Below are positions 52,289 through 61,477 of a stretch of DNA of 64,000 bases, piece after piece. The notes beneath the pieces were generated by a model. The model did no database searches. It saw only the letters and a list, made by a program, of their open reading frames with translations, and was not told where the DNA came from. Made by a program: the position numbers and the translations under genes. Position 1 is the first letter of the stretch, and each line of letters begins with the position of its first letter. Source of the DNA: Geopseudomonas sagittaria (GTDB taxonomy: Bacteria > Pseudomonadota > Gammaproteobacteria > Pseudomonadales > Pseudomonadaceae); contig NZ_FOXM01000009.1 in assembly GCF_900115715.1 (NCBI RefSeq), forward strand, positions 1-64,000, written 5' to 3'.

Positions 52289-53029
52289 ATGTTCCAATAT
52301 TCCGCCCGCCCCGACCTGCTCAAGGATCGGGTGATCCTGGTCACCGGCGCCGGTCGCGGCATCGGTGCCGCCGCCGCGCGCAGCTTCGCCGCCCACGGCG
52401 CCACGGTGATCCTGCTGGGCAAGACCATCGAGCACCTCGAGGAGGTCTACGACCAGATCGAGAAGGCCGGCGGCCCGCAACCGGCGATCTTCCCGTTCAA
52501 CCTGGAAACCGCCCAGCCGCACCAGTACGACGAGCTGGCGGCGACCATCGAGCGCGAGTTCGGCCGCCTCGACGGCCTGCTGCACAACGCGGCAATCCTC
52601 GGTCCGCGCACGCCGATCGAGCAGTTCTCCGGCGAAAACTTCATGCGCGTCATGCACGTCAACGTCAACGCGGTGTTCATGCTCACCAGCGTGCTGCTGC
52701 CGCTGCTCAAGCTGTCCAGCGACGCCTCGGTGGTGTTCACCTCGAGCAGCGTCGGCCGCAAGGGCCGCGCCTACTGGGGGGCCTATGCGGTGTCCAAGTT
52801 CGCCAACGAGGGCCTGATGCAGGTGCTGGCCGACGAGGTCGACGGCACCAGCGCGGTGCGTGCCAACAGCATCAATCCCGGCGCCACCCGCACCGGCATG
52901 CGCGCCCAGGCCTACCCGGGCGAGAATCCGCTGCAGAACCCGACCCCGGAAGAGATCATGCCGGTCTACCTGTACCTGATGGGCCCGGACAGCAGCGGCG
53001 TCAACGGCCAGGCCTTCGACGCCCAGTAG
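52289..53029 (+). CDS. YciK-family short-chain dehydrogenase/reductase
   Basis: A 246-residue SDR with cofactor motif VTGAGRGIGAAAARSFA, NAA in LLHNAAILGP, catalytic Ser (TSSSVGRKG) and YWGAYAVSK (Tyr and Lys). The family member in E. coli is YciK, of unknown physiological substrate. It follows mupP, as in P. aeruginosa, but the 100-bp repeat lies between them, so cotranscription is uncertain. Confidence 0.9.
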   Translation: MFQYSARPDLLKDRVILVTGAGRGIGAAAARSFAAHGATVILLGKTIEHLEEVYDQIEKAGGPQPAIFPFNLETAQPHQYDELAATIEREFGRLDGLLHNAAILGPRTPIEQFSGENFMRVMHVNVNAVFMLTSVLLPLLKLSSDASVVFTSSSVGRKGRAYWGAYAVSKFANEGLMQVLADEVDGTSAVRANSINPGATRTGMRAQAYPGENPLQNPTPEEIMPVYLYLMGPDSSGVNGQAFDAQ

Positions 53030-53213
53030 TCCGTAAGCGGGCGTCGAAGACGACGCCCGCCTCTCTCCCGCCTCCCTCGCCCGTCCTCGCTTCGCCCCGC
53101 TTGCAACCCGCAACGCAGAGCCGTTGTCGCGCCTCCACGACCTTGGTCGCAAGGGCCTGACGGCGCAGCACTTTGCTGCCAAACTCTGCCGATCCCGATA
53201 CACCGGAGTTCGC

Positions 53214-56200
53214 ATGTCGCTGTCCAGCGGGCTGATCGCCGCGGTCGCCCTGGCCTACATGGCCATCCTGTTCGCCATCGCCTTTTACGGCGACCGTCGC
53301 CAGACCACCGGCGTGAGCCGCCCGCGCCTGCGCGCCTGGGTCTACAGCCTGTCGCTGGCGGTGTACTGCACCAGCTGGACCTTCTTCGGCGCGGTTGGCC
53401 AGGCGGCCGGCCAGCTGTGGTCGTTCGTGCCCATCTACCTCGGCCCGCTGCTGCTGCTACTGTTCATGCCGCAGATGCTGGCCAAGATGATCCTGATCAG
53501 CAAGCAGGAAAACATCACCTCGATCGCCGACTTCATCGCCGCGCGCTACGGCAAGTCGCGCTCGCTGGCCATCGTCGTGGCGCTGATCTGTCTGGTCGGC
53601 GTACTGCCCTACATCGCCCTGCAGCTCAAGGGCATCGTCCTCGGCGTCAACCTGCTGACCGGCGCCGACGCCGGCGCCAACGGTCTGCGAGCCCAGGACA
53701 CGGCGCTGATCGTGTCGCTGATCCTCGCCCTGTTCACCATCCTGTTCGGCACCCGCAACCTCGACGCCACCGAGCACCACCGCGGCATGGTCATGGCGGT
53801 GGCCTTCGAGTCGATCGTCAAGCTGCTGGCGTTCATCGCCGTCGGCGCGTTCGTCACCTGGGGCCTGTACAACGGCTTCGACGACCTGCTGGCCAAGGCG
53901 CAGGCGTCACCACGCCTCGAGGAGTACTGGCAGCAACCGGTCGACTGGCCGGCGATGATCGTGCAGACCGGGGTGGCGATGATGGCGATCATCTGCCTGC
54001 CGCGGCAGTTCCACGTCACCGTGGTGGAGAACATCGAGCCGCAGGACCTCAACCTGGCACGCTGGGTGTTCCCGCTGTATCTGCTGCTGGCGGCGCTGTT
54101 CGTGGTGCCGATCGCCCTGGCCGGACAGCTGCTGCTGCCGGCCGGCGTGGAGCCGGACTCCTTCGTCATCAGCCTGCCGCTGGCCGAGGCGCATCCGGCG
54201 CTGGCCCTGCTGGCCTTCATCGGCGGCGCCTCGGCGGCCACCGGCATGGTCATCGTCGCGGCGGTGGCGCTGTCGACCATGATCTCCAACGACATGCTGC
54301 TGCCCTGGCTGCTGCGCCGGCACAGCGCCGAACGGCCCTTCGAGGAGTTCCGCCACTGGCTGCTGTCGGTACGCCGCATCGCCATCATCGCCCTGCTGCT
54401 GATGGCCTACGTGATCTACCGGCTGATCGGCCCCAGCATCAGCCTGGCCAGCATCGGCCAGGTCGCCTTCGCCGCCATCACCCAGCTCGGCCCGGCGATG
54501 TTCGGTGCGCTGTACTGGAAGCAGGCCAACAGCCGCGGCGTGTTCGCCGGCCTCGCCACCGGCGCGCTGCTGTGGTGCTACACCCTGCTGCTGCCGCTGC
54601 TCGCCGGTGGCCTGGGCTGGTCGCTGCACCTGTTCCCCGGCCAGCAGTGGCTGGCCGGCAACCCGCTGGGTCTGCCCATGGACGCCCTGACCCAGGGCAC
54701 CCTGCTGTCGCTGACCGGCAACTTCCTGGTGTTCGTGCTGGTGTCGTGGTTCTCGCGCACCCGCGTCTCCGAGCACTGGCAGGCCAGCCGCTTCGTCGGC
54801 CAGGAAGCCTCGGTACGCCCCAGCCCGCGCCTGCTGCTGGCGGTGCAGGTGCAAGACCTGCTCAACCTGGCCGCCCGCTTCGTCGGCGAGGAACGCGCCA
54901 GGCAGAGCTTCATCCGCTTCGCCTACCGCCAGGGCAAGGGCTTCAGCCCGAACCAGACCGCCAGCAGCGAGTGGATCGCGCATACCGAGCGCCTGCTCGC
55001 CGGCGTGCTGGGCGCCTCCTCGGCGCGCGCGGTGGTCAAGGCCACCATCGAAGGCCGCGACATGCAGGTCGAGGACGTGGTGCGCATCGTCGACGAGGCT
55101 TCGGAGGTCCTGCAGTTCAACCGCGCGCTGCTGCAGGGCGCGATCGAGAACATCTCCCAGGGCATCAGCGTGGTCGACCAGTCGTTGCGCCTGGTGGCCT
55201 GGAATCGCCGCTACCTGGAGCTGTTCGAATACCCCGAAGGGTTGATCAGCATCGGTCGACCGATTTCCGACATCATCCGCTACAACGCCGAACGCGGCCT
55301 GTGCGGCAAGGGCGACCCGGACATCCACGTGGCCAAGCGCCTGTACTGGATGCGCCAGGGCACCGCGCACACCTCCGAGCGCACCCTGCCCAACGGCCGG
55401 GTGATCGAGCTGGTCGGCAACCCGATGCCCGGCGGCGGCTTCGTCATGTCGTTCACCGACATCACCGCCCACCGTCAGGCCGAGGACGCCCTCAAGGAGG
55501 CCAATGAGAGCCTCGAGCAGCGGGTTGCCGAGCGCACCCACGAACTGTCCGCCCTCAACGAGCAACTGTCCGAGGCCAAGGCCCGCGCCGAACTGGCCAA
55601 CCAGTCGAAGAGCCGCTTCCTTGCCGCGGTCAGCCACGATCTGATGCAGCCGCTCAACGCCGCGCGGCTGTTCTCCGCCGCCCTCGCCCACCAGGAGGCG
55701 CTGCCGGGCGAGGTGCAGGAACTGGTCCGCCACCTCGACTCCTCGCTGCGCTCGGCCGAGGACCTGATCGCCGACCTGCTGGACATCTCGCGCCTGGAAG
55801 GCGGGCGCTTCACCCCCGAGCGCAGCGCCTTCGCCCTCGACACCCTGTACGACGCCCTCGGCGTCGAGTTCCGCGCCCTGGCCCAGGAGCAGGGCATCGA
55901 CCTGCGCATCCGCGCCAGCAAGCAGCGCATCGACAGCGATCCCAAGCTGCTGCGCCGGGTGCTGCAGAACTTCCTGACCAACGCCTTCCGCTACGCCAAG
56001 GGCAAGGTGCTGCTCGGCGTGCGCCGCGAGGGCCGCCACCTGCGCCTGGAAGTGTGGGACCGCGGCCCGGGCATTCCGGCCGACAAGCTCAAGGTGATCT
56101 TCGAGGAGTTCAAGCGCCTGGACAGCCACCAGACCCGCGCCGAGAAGGGCCTGGGTCTGGGCCTGGCGATCGCCGACGGCCTCTGCCAAGTGCTCAAGCA

Positions 56201-56696
56201 CCGCATCGACGTGCGCTCCTGGCCGGGCAAGGGCAGCGTGTTCAGCGTGCGCGTGCCGCTGGCCCGCGGCCGCGCCGTGCCGTTGGCCCGCCCGCAGACG
56301 CAGAGCACCGCCGGGCAGACCATGAACGGCGCGCGGGTGTGGTGCATCGACAACGAGGACAGCATCCTCACCGGCATGCGCAGCCTGCTCAGCCGCTGGG
56401 GCTGCCAGGTGCAGACCGCGCGCAGTCGCGAGGAATGTGCGCAGCTGCTGGCCAACGACAGCCCGCCGGAGCTGGTGCTGGTCGACTACCACCTCGACGA
56501 CGGCGAGACCGGCCAGGCACTGATGGGCTGGCTGCGCGCCCGCCTCGGCCAGCCGGTGCCCGGGGTGGTGATCAGCGCCGACGGCCGCGCCGAGCTGATC
56601 GCCGAGGTGCACGCCGCCGGTCTCGACTACCTGAGCAAGCCGGTCAAGCCGGCGGCGCTGCGCGCCCTGCTCAGCCGCCACCTGCAGCTGCGCTGA
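53214..56696 (+). CDS. Transporter-like hybrid sensor histidine kinase
   Basis: A 1160-residue membrane sensor. Residues 1 to about 520 form a sodium/solute symporter-like domain with about 13 helices. Then follow a PAS domain (ENISQGISVVDQSLRLVAWNRRYLELF), a coiled coil, HisKA with His808 (LAAVSHDLMQPLNAARL), HATPase (GLGLGLAIADGL) and a C-terminal receiver with Asp1091 (LVLVDYHLDDG). It belongs to the CbrA/PutP-like group of kinases. GGAG lies 6 bases before the ATG. No response regulator gene is adjacent; signal and partner are unknown. Confidence 0.93.
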   Translation: MSLSSGLIAAVALAYMAILFAIAFYGDRRQTTGVSRPRLRAWVYSLSLAVYCTSWTFFGAVGQAAGQLWSFVPIYLGPLLLLLFMPQMLAKMILISKQENITSIADFIAARYGKSRSLAIVVALICLVGVLPYIALQLKGIVLGVNLLTGADAGANGLRAQDTALIVSLILALFTILFGTRNLDATEHHRGMVMAVAFESIVKLLAFIAVGAFVTWGLYNGFDDLLAKAQASPRLEEYWQQPVDWPAMIVQTGVAMMAIICLPRQFHVTVVENIEPQDLNLARWVFPLYLLLAALFVVPIALAGQLLLPAGVEPDSFVISLPLAEAHPALALLAFIGGASAATGMVIVAAVALSTMISNDMLLPWLLRRHSAERPFEEFRHWLLSVRRIAIIALLLMAYVIYRLIGPSISLASIGQVAFAAITQLGPAMFGALYWKQANSRGVFAGLATGALLWCYTLLLPLLAGGLGWSLHLFPGQQWLAGNPLGLPMDALTQGTLLSLTGNFLVFVLVSWFSRTRVSEHWQASRFVGQEASVRPSPRLLLAVQVQDLLNLAARFVGEERARQSFIRFAYRQGKGFSPNQTASSEWIAHTERLLAGVLGASSARAVVKATIEGRDMQVEDVVRIVDEASEVLQFNRALLQGAIENISQGISVVDQSLRLVAWNRRYLELFEYPEGLISIGRPISDIIRYNAERGLCGKGDPDIHVAKRLYWMRQGTAHTSERTLPNGRVIELVGNPMPGGGFVMSFTDITAHRQAEDALKEANESLEQRVAERTHELSALNEQLSEAKARAELANQSKSRFLAAVSHDLMQPLNAARLFSAALAHQEALPGEVQELVRHLDSSLRSAEDLIADLLDISRLEGGRFTPERSAFALDTLYDALGVEFRALAQEQGIDLRIRASKQRIDSDPKLLRRVLQNFLTNAFRYAKGKVLLGVRREGRHLRLEVWDRGPGIPADKLKVIFEEFKRLDSHQTRAEKGLGLGLAIADGLCQVLKHRIDVRSWPGKGSVFSVRVPLARGRAVPLARPQTQSTAGQTMNGARVWCIDNEDSILTGMRSLLSRWGCQVQTARSREECAQLLANDSPPELVLVDYHLDDGETGQALMGWLRARLGQPVPGVVISADGRAELIAEVHAAGLDYLSKPVKPAALRALLSRHLQLR

Positions 56697-56775
56697 CCCC
56701 CGCAGCCACGCCCGGGGCCGCAGTCCCGGACGTGGCTGATAGACTCAGGGGCATGCATCCGCCAGGGAACCGCCG

Positions 56776-58032
56776 ATGACCCCCAACCTCGAAATTCTCC
56801 TCGATCTGGCCAGCGCACTGGCCCTCGGCCTGCTGATCGGCGCCGAGCGTGGCTGGAGCGCGCGCGACAGCGACGACGACCAGCTCGCCGCCGGGGTGCG
56901 CACCTTCGGCCTGGTCGGCCTGCTCGGCGGCCTCGCCGCCCTGCTCGCCAGCCATCTGGGCGCGGGAGTGTGGATCGCCCTGCTGCTGGCCCTCGCGGTG
57001 CTCAGCACCAGCGCCTACGTGGTCGGCCTGCGCCACAGCAGCGACCACGGCCAGACCAGCGAGATCGCCCTGCTGCTGACCTTCCTGCTCGGCAGCCTGG
57101 CGCTGGCCGACAGCCGCCTGCTGGCCGCCGGCTGCGCGGTGGTGGTGGCCCTGCTGCTGCGCCTCAAGGAACCCATGCACGCGGCGCTCAGGCGCCTGTC
57201 GGCCGGCGAGCTGTCCGGCACCCTGAAGCTGCTGTTCATCTCGCTGGTGCTGCTGCCGGCGCTGCCCGACCGCGGCTTCGGCCCCTGGCAGGTGTTCAAC
57301 CCCTACGTCACCTGGTGGATGGTGGTGCTGATCGCCGGGCTGGGCTTTGCCGCCTACGTGGCCATCCGCCTGGTCGGCACCCGCCACGGCCTGCTGCTGA
57401 CCGCCCTGCTGGGCGGCATCGTCTCCTCCACGGCGATGACCATGACCCTCGCCCGCCTGCACGGCCAGCGCGAGTTGCACGCGCTGCTGGCCGCCGGGCT
57501 GCTGGCCACCTCGGCGCTGATGTTCCCGCGCGTGCTGCTGGAAGTGGCGGTGGTCAACCCGCAGCTGGTGGCGGACCTGCTCTGGCCACTGGCAGCCGCG
57601 GCGCTGGTCTACGCCCTGGGTGCGCTGCACTGGTGGCAGAGGGCCAGCAGCGGCGAACTGAGCGCCGAGGCCGAGCCGCCGCTGCAGAATCCCTTCGAAC
57701 TCGGCCCGGCGCTGCGCTTCGCCCTGCTGCTGGCACTGATCCTGCTGCTGGTCGAGATCGCCCGCCGCGAGCTGGGCGACGTCGGCGTCTACCTGGTCGC
57801 CGCCCTGTCCGGACTGACCGATGTGGATGCCATCACCCTGTCGCTGTCGCGCAGCGCGCTGAGCGAGCTGGACCCGCAGGTGGCGGTACGCGGCATCGCC
57901 CTGGCGGTGGTCAGCAACAGCCTGATCAAGGGCGTGCTAATCGCCCTGCTCGGCGGTGCCCGCCTGGCGCTGATGACCCTGCCGCTGATGGCCGCCGGCC
58001 TGGGGCTGGGCCTCGCTCTGGTGCTGATCTGA
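56776..58032 (+). CDS. MgtC/SapB-like membrane protein with DUF4010
   Basis: A 418-residue integral membrane protein with about 12 hydrophobic segments. The N-terminal half has the MgtC/SapB mark LGLLIGAERGW and GVRTFGLVGLLGG; the C-terminal half fits DUF4010 (GLTDVDAITLSLSR, ALAVVSNSLIKG). MgtC-type proteins are linked to magnesium and phosphate stress, but this two-domain form is not characterised. It follows the sensor kinase by 79 bases. Confidence 0.87.
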   Translation: MTPNLEILLDLASALALGLLIGAERGWSARDSDDDQLAAGVRTFGLVGLLGGLAALLASHLGAGVWIALLLALAVLSTSAYVVGLRHSSDHGQTSEIALLLTFLLGSLALADSRLLAAGCAVVVALLLRLKEPMHAALRRLSAGELSGTLKLLFISLVLLPALPDRGFGPWQVFNPYVTWWMVVLIAGLGFAAYVAIRLVGTRHGLLLTALLGGIVSSTAMTMTLARLHGQRELHALLAAGLLATSALMFPRVLLEVAVVNPQLVADLLWPLAAAALVYALGALHWWQRASSGELSAEAEPPLQNPFELGPALRFALLLALILLLVEIARRELGDVGVYLVAALSGLTDVDAITLSLSRSALSELDPQVAVRGIALAVVSNSLIKGVLIALLGGARLALMTLPLMAAGLGLGLALVLI

Positions 58033-58085
58033 ACAGACCGGCGCCGCACGCACCGCCGTTGCCCCCTGGCCGCGCTTCCGACGCC

Positions 58086-58111
58086 TGGATAACCGCGCGA
58101 GGTTATCCACA
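58086..58111. promoter_or_regulatory. Inverted repeat containing a perfect DnaA box
   Basis: TGGATAACC-GCGCGA-GGTTATCCA is a perfect 9-bp inverted repeat; its right arm extends to the consensus DnaA box TTATCCACA (58103-58111). It lies between the convergent stops of the MgtC-like gene and rmuC. It could be a weak terminator hairpin or a DnaA-binding site. Confidence 0.55.
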
Positions 58112-58119
58112 GCGCGCCG

Positions 58120-59595
58120 TCAGGCCGGATCCTCGTCCAGCGCCAGCGGCAGGCTGGCCGAGCGCTCCAGCCAGTCGGCGGGCAGGCTCTTGCTGGCGCG
58201 CGCGCCGAGCAGCCTGAGCTGCTCGCTGCGGCTGATCAGGTCGCCGCGCCCGGCAGTGAGCTTGTTGCGCGCGCTGGCGTAGGCCTTGTCCAGCTGCTGC
58301 AGGCGGCTGCCGATCTCGTCGAGATCCTGCACGAACAGCACGAATTTGTCGTACAGCGCGCCGGCACGCTCGGCGATCTCGCGGGCATTGAGGTTCTGCC
58401 GCTCTTGGCGCCACAGGCTGTCGATCAGGCGCAGGGTGGCCAGCAGGGTGGTCGGACTGACGATCACGATGTTCTGCGCGAAGGACTCCTCGAACAGCCC
58501 CGGCTCGGCCTGCAGGGCGGCGGAGAAGGCGCCCTCCAGCGGCACGAACAGCAGCACGAAGTCCAGGCTGTGCAGGCCCTCGAGGCGCTGGTAGTCCTTG
58601 CCGGAAAGCCCCTTGAGGTGGCTGCGCAGCGACTGCACGTGCTGCTTGAGCGCCTGCTGGCGGCCGCCCTCGTCCTCGGCGCCGACGTACTGCTGGTAGG
58701 CGGTCAGACTGACCTTGGCGTCCACCACCACCTGGCGCTCGCCGGGCAGGCGGATCAGCACGTCCGGCTGGAAGCGCTCGCCGCCGGCGCCGTGCAGGCT
58801 GACCTGGGTGTCGTACTCGCGGCCCTTCTCCAGCCCGGCATGCTCGAGCACCCGCTCGAGCACCAGTTCGCCCCAGTTGCCCTGGGTCTTCTGGCCCTTG
58901 AGCGCGCGGGTCAGGTTGGTCGCCTCGTCGCCCAGGCGCTGGTTGAGCTGCTGCAGGCGCTCCAGCTCCTTGCCCAGCGAGAAACGCTCGCGTGCCTCCT
59001 GTTGATAACTCTGCTCGACGCGCTGCTCGAAGCTGTGCAGGCGCTCGCGCAGCGGGTCGAGCAGCTGACCGAGGCGCTGCTGGCTGCTCTCGGCGAAGCG
59101 CTGCTCGCGCTCGTCGAAGATCTTCCCGGCCAGCTCGGCGAACTGCGCGCGCAGCTCGTCGCGCGCGCCCTGCACCTCCTCCAGGCGCTGGCGATGGCCC
59201 TGCTGCTGCTCGCGCAGCGCCGCACTCAGCGCCGCCCGCTCGGCCGCCAGGTCGCGCAGTTCCTCCTCGCGCTGCTGGCGCTCCTGCCGCCACTGCCGCG
59301 CCGCCTCGGCGGCCTGCTGCCGTTCAGCGCCGAGCAGCTGTACCTCGCGGCGCAGCCCCGCGGTTTCGCCCTGCAGGCTGAGCAGCAGGCGCTGCTGGGC
59401 CTGGTTCTCGCCACGCGCCTGCTCCAGCCGGCCGGCCAGCTCGCTGCGCGCCTGCTCGCTGCCGGCCAGGCGCTCCTCGAGCAGGCCGACCTGCTGCTGC
59501 AGGCGACTGCGCTGCTGCAGGGACCACAACAGCGCGGCCAGCGGCAGGGCCGCGGCGACAACACCGAGCAACAGGCTGGACAACTCGAAGGGCAT
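58120..59595 (-). CDS. rmuC: DNA recombination protein RmuC
   Basis: A 491-residue RmuC. One N-terminal membrane helix (LLLGVVAAALPLAALLW), a long Gln/Glu/Arg-rich coiled coil from about 25 to 190, and the RmuC nuclease-like domain (KGQKTQGNWGELVLERVLE, VVVDAKVSLTAYQQY, VLLFVPLEGAF, NIVIVSPTTLLATLRLI). In E. coli it limits recombination at inverted repeats. GGAG lies 7 bases before the ATG at 59595. Confidence 0.94.
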   Translation of the reverse strand: MPFELSSLLLGVVAAALPLAALLWSLQQRSRLQQQVGLLEERLAGSEQARSELAGRLEQARGENQAQQRLLLSLQGETAGLRREVQLLGAERQQAAEAARQWRQERQQREEELRDLAAERAALSAALREQQQGHRQRLEEVQGARDELRAQFAELAGKIFDEREQRFAESSQQRLGQLLDPLRERLHSFEQRVEQSYQQEARERFSLGKELERLQQLNQRLGDEATNLTRALKGQKTQGNWGELVLERVLEHAGLEKGREYDTQVSLHGAGGERFQPDVLIRLPGERQVVVDAKVSLTAYQQYVGAEDEGGRQQALKQHVQSLRSHLKGLSGKDYQRLEGLHSLDFVLLFVPLEGAFSAALQAEPGLFEESFAQNIVIVSPTTLLATLRLIDSLWRQERQNLNAREIAERAGALYDKFVLFVQDLDEIGSRLQQLDKAYASARNKLTAGRGDLISRSEQLRLLGARASKSLPADWLERSASLPLALDEDPA

Positions 59596-59683
59596 GACTG
59601 AACTCCGTGACTGATAGCGACGAGTATAACGGTCTTGTCCACAGCCACAGCGCTGGACAAGGCCAGGTTCAATCCACAATTAC

Positions 59684-59692
59684 TGTGGATAA
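59684..59692 (-). promoter_or_regulatory. Consensus DnaA box
   Basis: TTATCCACA on the minus strand, a perfect match to the high-affinity DnaA site, 89 bases upstream of the rmuC ATG and within a cluster of weaker matches. Confidence 0.55.
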
Positions 59693-59957
59693 CTGGGTGG
59701 ACAAATTCCGGACAGATCGTCCCGCCCCCTGCCGCACATGGCCTGCAGACAAACTGATCATTTTTTGCTCAGCATTTTTTCTGCTTGATTTTCAATGAAT
59801 TAGTTATTAGCGACAGCGCGCCCGGGACGCACCACCGAGGGGCGCAGGGATTTGCCGAGGAACCCGGAAATTGTGCACAAGTTCGCGCCCGGATGGCGAC
59901 AGGCACCATGGCGGCACCCTGCCGACGGCACGCGCCGGCCCGTTGTGGTGCAGCAGC

Positions 59958-59991
59958 AAAAAGGGCCGGCTGCTTGCGCAACCGGCCCTTT
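59958..59991 (-). terminator. Rho-independent terminator of thrC
   Basis: On the minus strand a GC-rich stem (AAAGGGCCGG with CCGGCCCTTT) and short loop are followed by a T-rich stretch, 23 bases beyond the thrC stop. It ends the dsbC/hom/thrC side of the window. Confidence 0.88.
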
Positions 59992-60014
59992 CTGTGGACA
60001 ACCCGCAGCGGAAC

Positions 60015-61424
60015 TTACAGCGGCTTGCCGCGGTTGCCGTGCTGGCTGACGAAGTCCTGCACGGTCTTCAGGTCGTTGGCCAGCACCGTGCAGCGCTCCT
60101 CGCGCTGGAACAGGTCGGCCAGGTGCGGCGGCAGCTGCGGCACGGCGGCGATGCCGGCCTTCTCCACCGCTTCGGGGAACTTGACCGGATGCGCGGTGCC
60201 CAGCACCACCATCGGCAGCGCCTGGCTGCGCCGGCAGTCGCGCGCGGCCTTGACGCCGATCGCGGTGTGCGGATCGAGCAGGTAGCCGGTCTGCGCGTGC
60301 ACCTGGGCGATGGTCGCGCAGGTCTGCTCGTCGTCCACCGCCAGCGAGTCGAACAGGCGGCGCGCCTCGGTCCAGCGATCGTCCGCGACCGACAGCTTGC
60401 CGGTGGCCTTGAACTCGTCCATCAGCGCGCTGACGGCGAGGCCGTTGCGGCCGTGCAGGTCGAACAGCAGGCGCTCGAAGTTGGAGGAAACCATGATGTC
60501 CATCGACGGCGACAGCGACGCGTGCAGGGTGTCCTTGTCGTAGCGGTTGCCGGACATGAAGCGGTGCAGGATGTCGTTGCGGTTGGTGGCGACCACCAGC
60601 TGGTTGATCGGCAGGCCCATGTTGCGCGCCAGGTAGCCGGCGAAGATGTCGCCGAAGTTGCCGGTCGGCACCGAGAAGGCCACCGAGCGGTGCGGCGCGC
60701 CGAGCTGCAGGGCGGCGTGGAAGTAGTAGACGATCTGGGCCATGATCCGCGCCCAGTTGATCGAGTTGACCGCCACCAGACGGGTGCCCTTGAGGAAGCC
60801 CTGGTCGGCGAAGCTGGCCTTGACCATCTCCTGGCAGTCGTCGAAGTTGCCTTCGATGGCGATGTTGTGGATGTTCTCGCCGAGGATGGTGGTCATCTGC
60901 CGGCGCTGCACCTCGGACACGCGGTTGTGCGGGTGCATGATGAAGATGTCGACGTTGTCGCAGGCCTTGCAGCCTTCGATGGCCGCCGAGCCGGTGTCGC
61001 CGGAGGTGGCGCCCATGATCACCACGCGCTCGTTGCGCTTGGCCAGCACGTGGTCGAGCAGGCGGCCGAGCAGCTGCAGGGCGAAGTCCTTGAACGCCAG
61101 GGTCGGGCCCTGGAACAGCTCGAGCACCCACTCGTTGGCGCCCAGCTGGGTCAGCGGCGCCACCGCCTGATGAGCGAATACGCCGTAGGTTTCCTCGAGG
61201 ATGCGCTTGAAGTCGGCATCGTCGATGCTGCCGGCGACGAACGGGCGCATCACCCGGAAGGCCAGCTCGTGGTACGGCAGGCCGGCCCAGGAGGCGATCT
61301 CCTCGACGGTGAAGCGCGGCAGGTTTTCCGGCACGTAGAGACCGCCGTCACTGGCCAGGCCGGCGAGCAGCACGTCTTCGAAGTTGAGGGCCGGCGCCTG
61401 GCCGCGGGTACTGATATAGCGCAT
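60015..61424 (-). CDS. thrC: Threonine synthase
   Basis: A 469-residue PLP enzyme of the long threonine synthase class. MRYISTRGQAP start, the PLP Lys in GPTLAFKDFALQ, ATSGDTGSAA and SVPTGNFGDIFAGY are clear. It converts phosphohomoserine to threonine. It lies 53 bases after hom with a hairpin between. Confidence 0.97.
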   Translation of the reverse strand: MRYISTRGQAPALNFEDVLLAGLASDGGLYVPENLPRFTVEEIASWAGLPYHELAFRVMRPFVAGSIDDADFKRILEETYGVFAHQAVAPLTQLGANEWVLELFQGPTLAFKDFALQLLGRLLDHVLAKRNERVVIMGATSGDTGSAAIEGCKACDNVDIFIMHPHNRVSEVQRRQMTTILGENIHNIAIEGNFDDCQEMVKASFADQGFLKGTRLVAVNSINWARIMAQIVYYFHAALQLGAPHRSVAFSVPTGNFGDIFAGYLARNMGLPINQLVVATNRNDILHRFMSGNRYDKDTLHASLSPSMDIMVSSNFERLLFDLHGRNGLAVSALMDEFKATGKLSVADDRWTEARRLFDSLAVDDEQTCATIAQVHAQTGYLLDPHTAIGVKAARDCRRSQALPMVVLGTAHPVKFPEAVEKAGIAAVPQLPPHLADLFQREERCTVLANDLKTVQDFVSQHGNRGKPL

Positions 61425-61444
61425 GGGGACAAACCTTCGGTGCG

Positions 61445-61468
61445 GGCTGCCGGCACGCGCCGGCAGCC
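61445..61468 (-). other. Intercistronic hairpin between hom and thrC
   Basis: A perfect 10-bp stem GGCTGCCGGC/GCCGGCAGCC with loop ACGC and no T run lies in the 53-base hom-thrC gap. It probably tunes mRNA stability or partial readthrough. Confidence 0.6.
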
Positions 61469-61477
61469 GTTGACGGA

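Larger units (their letters stand above)
59596..60014. other. Intergenic region with DnaA-like boxes and an AT-rich tract
   Basis: This 419-base gap upstream of both rmuC and the thrC terminator carries the perfect DnaA box TTATCCACA (minus strand, 59684-59692), one-mismatch boxes at 59635-59643 (plus) and 59993-60001 (minus), and two-mismatch boxes at 59670-59678 and 59696-59704. An 8-bp inverted repeat CTTGTCCA/TGGACAAG is at 59634-59661, an AT-rich stretch at about 59752-59812, and the palindrome TTGTGCACAA at 59871-59880. No gene is seen. Confidence 0.6.

Noticed and set aside
59596-60014. Chromosomal origin of replication
   Set aside because: DnaA boxes and an AT-rich tract are present, but none of the genes that flank oriC in Pseudomonas are nearby and the boxes lack the regular array of a known origin.
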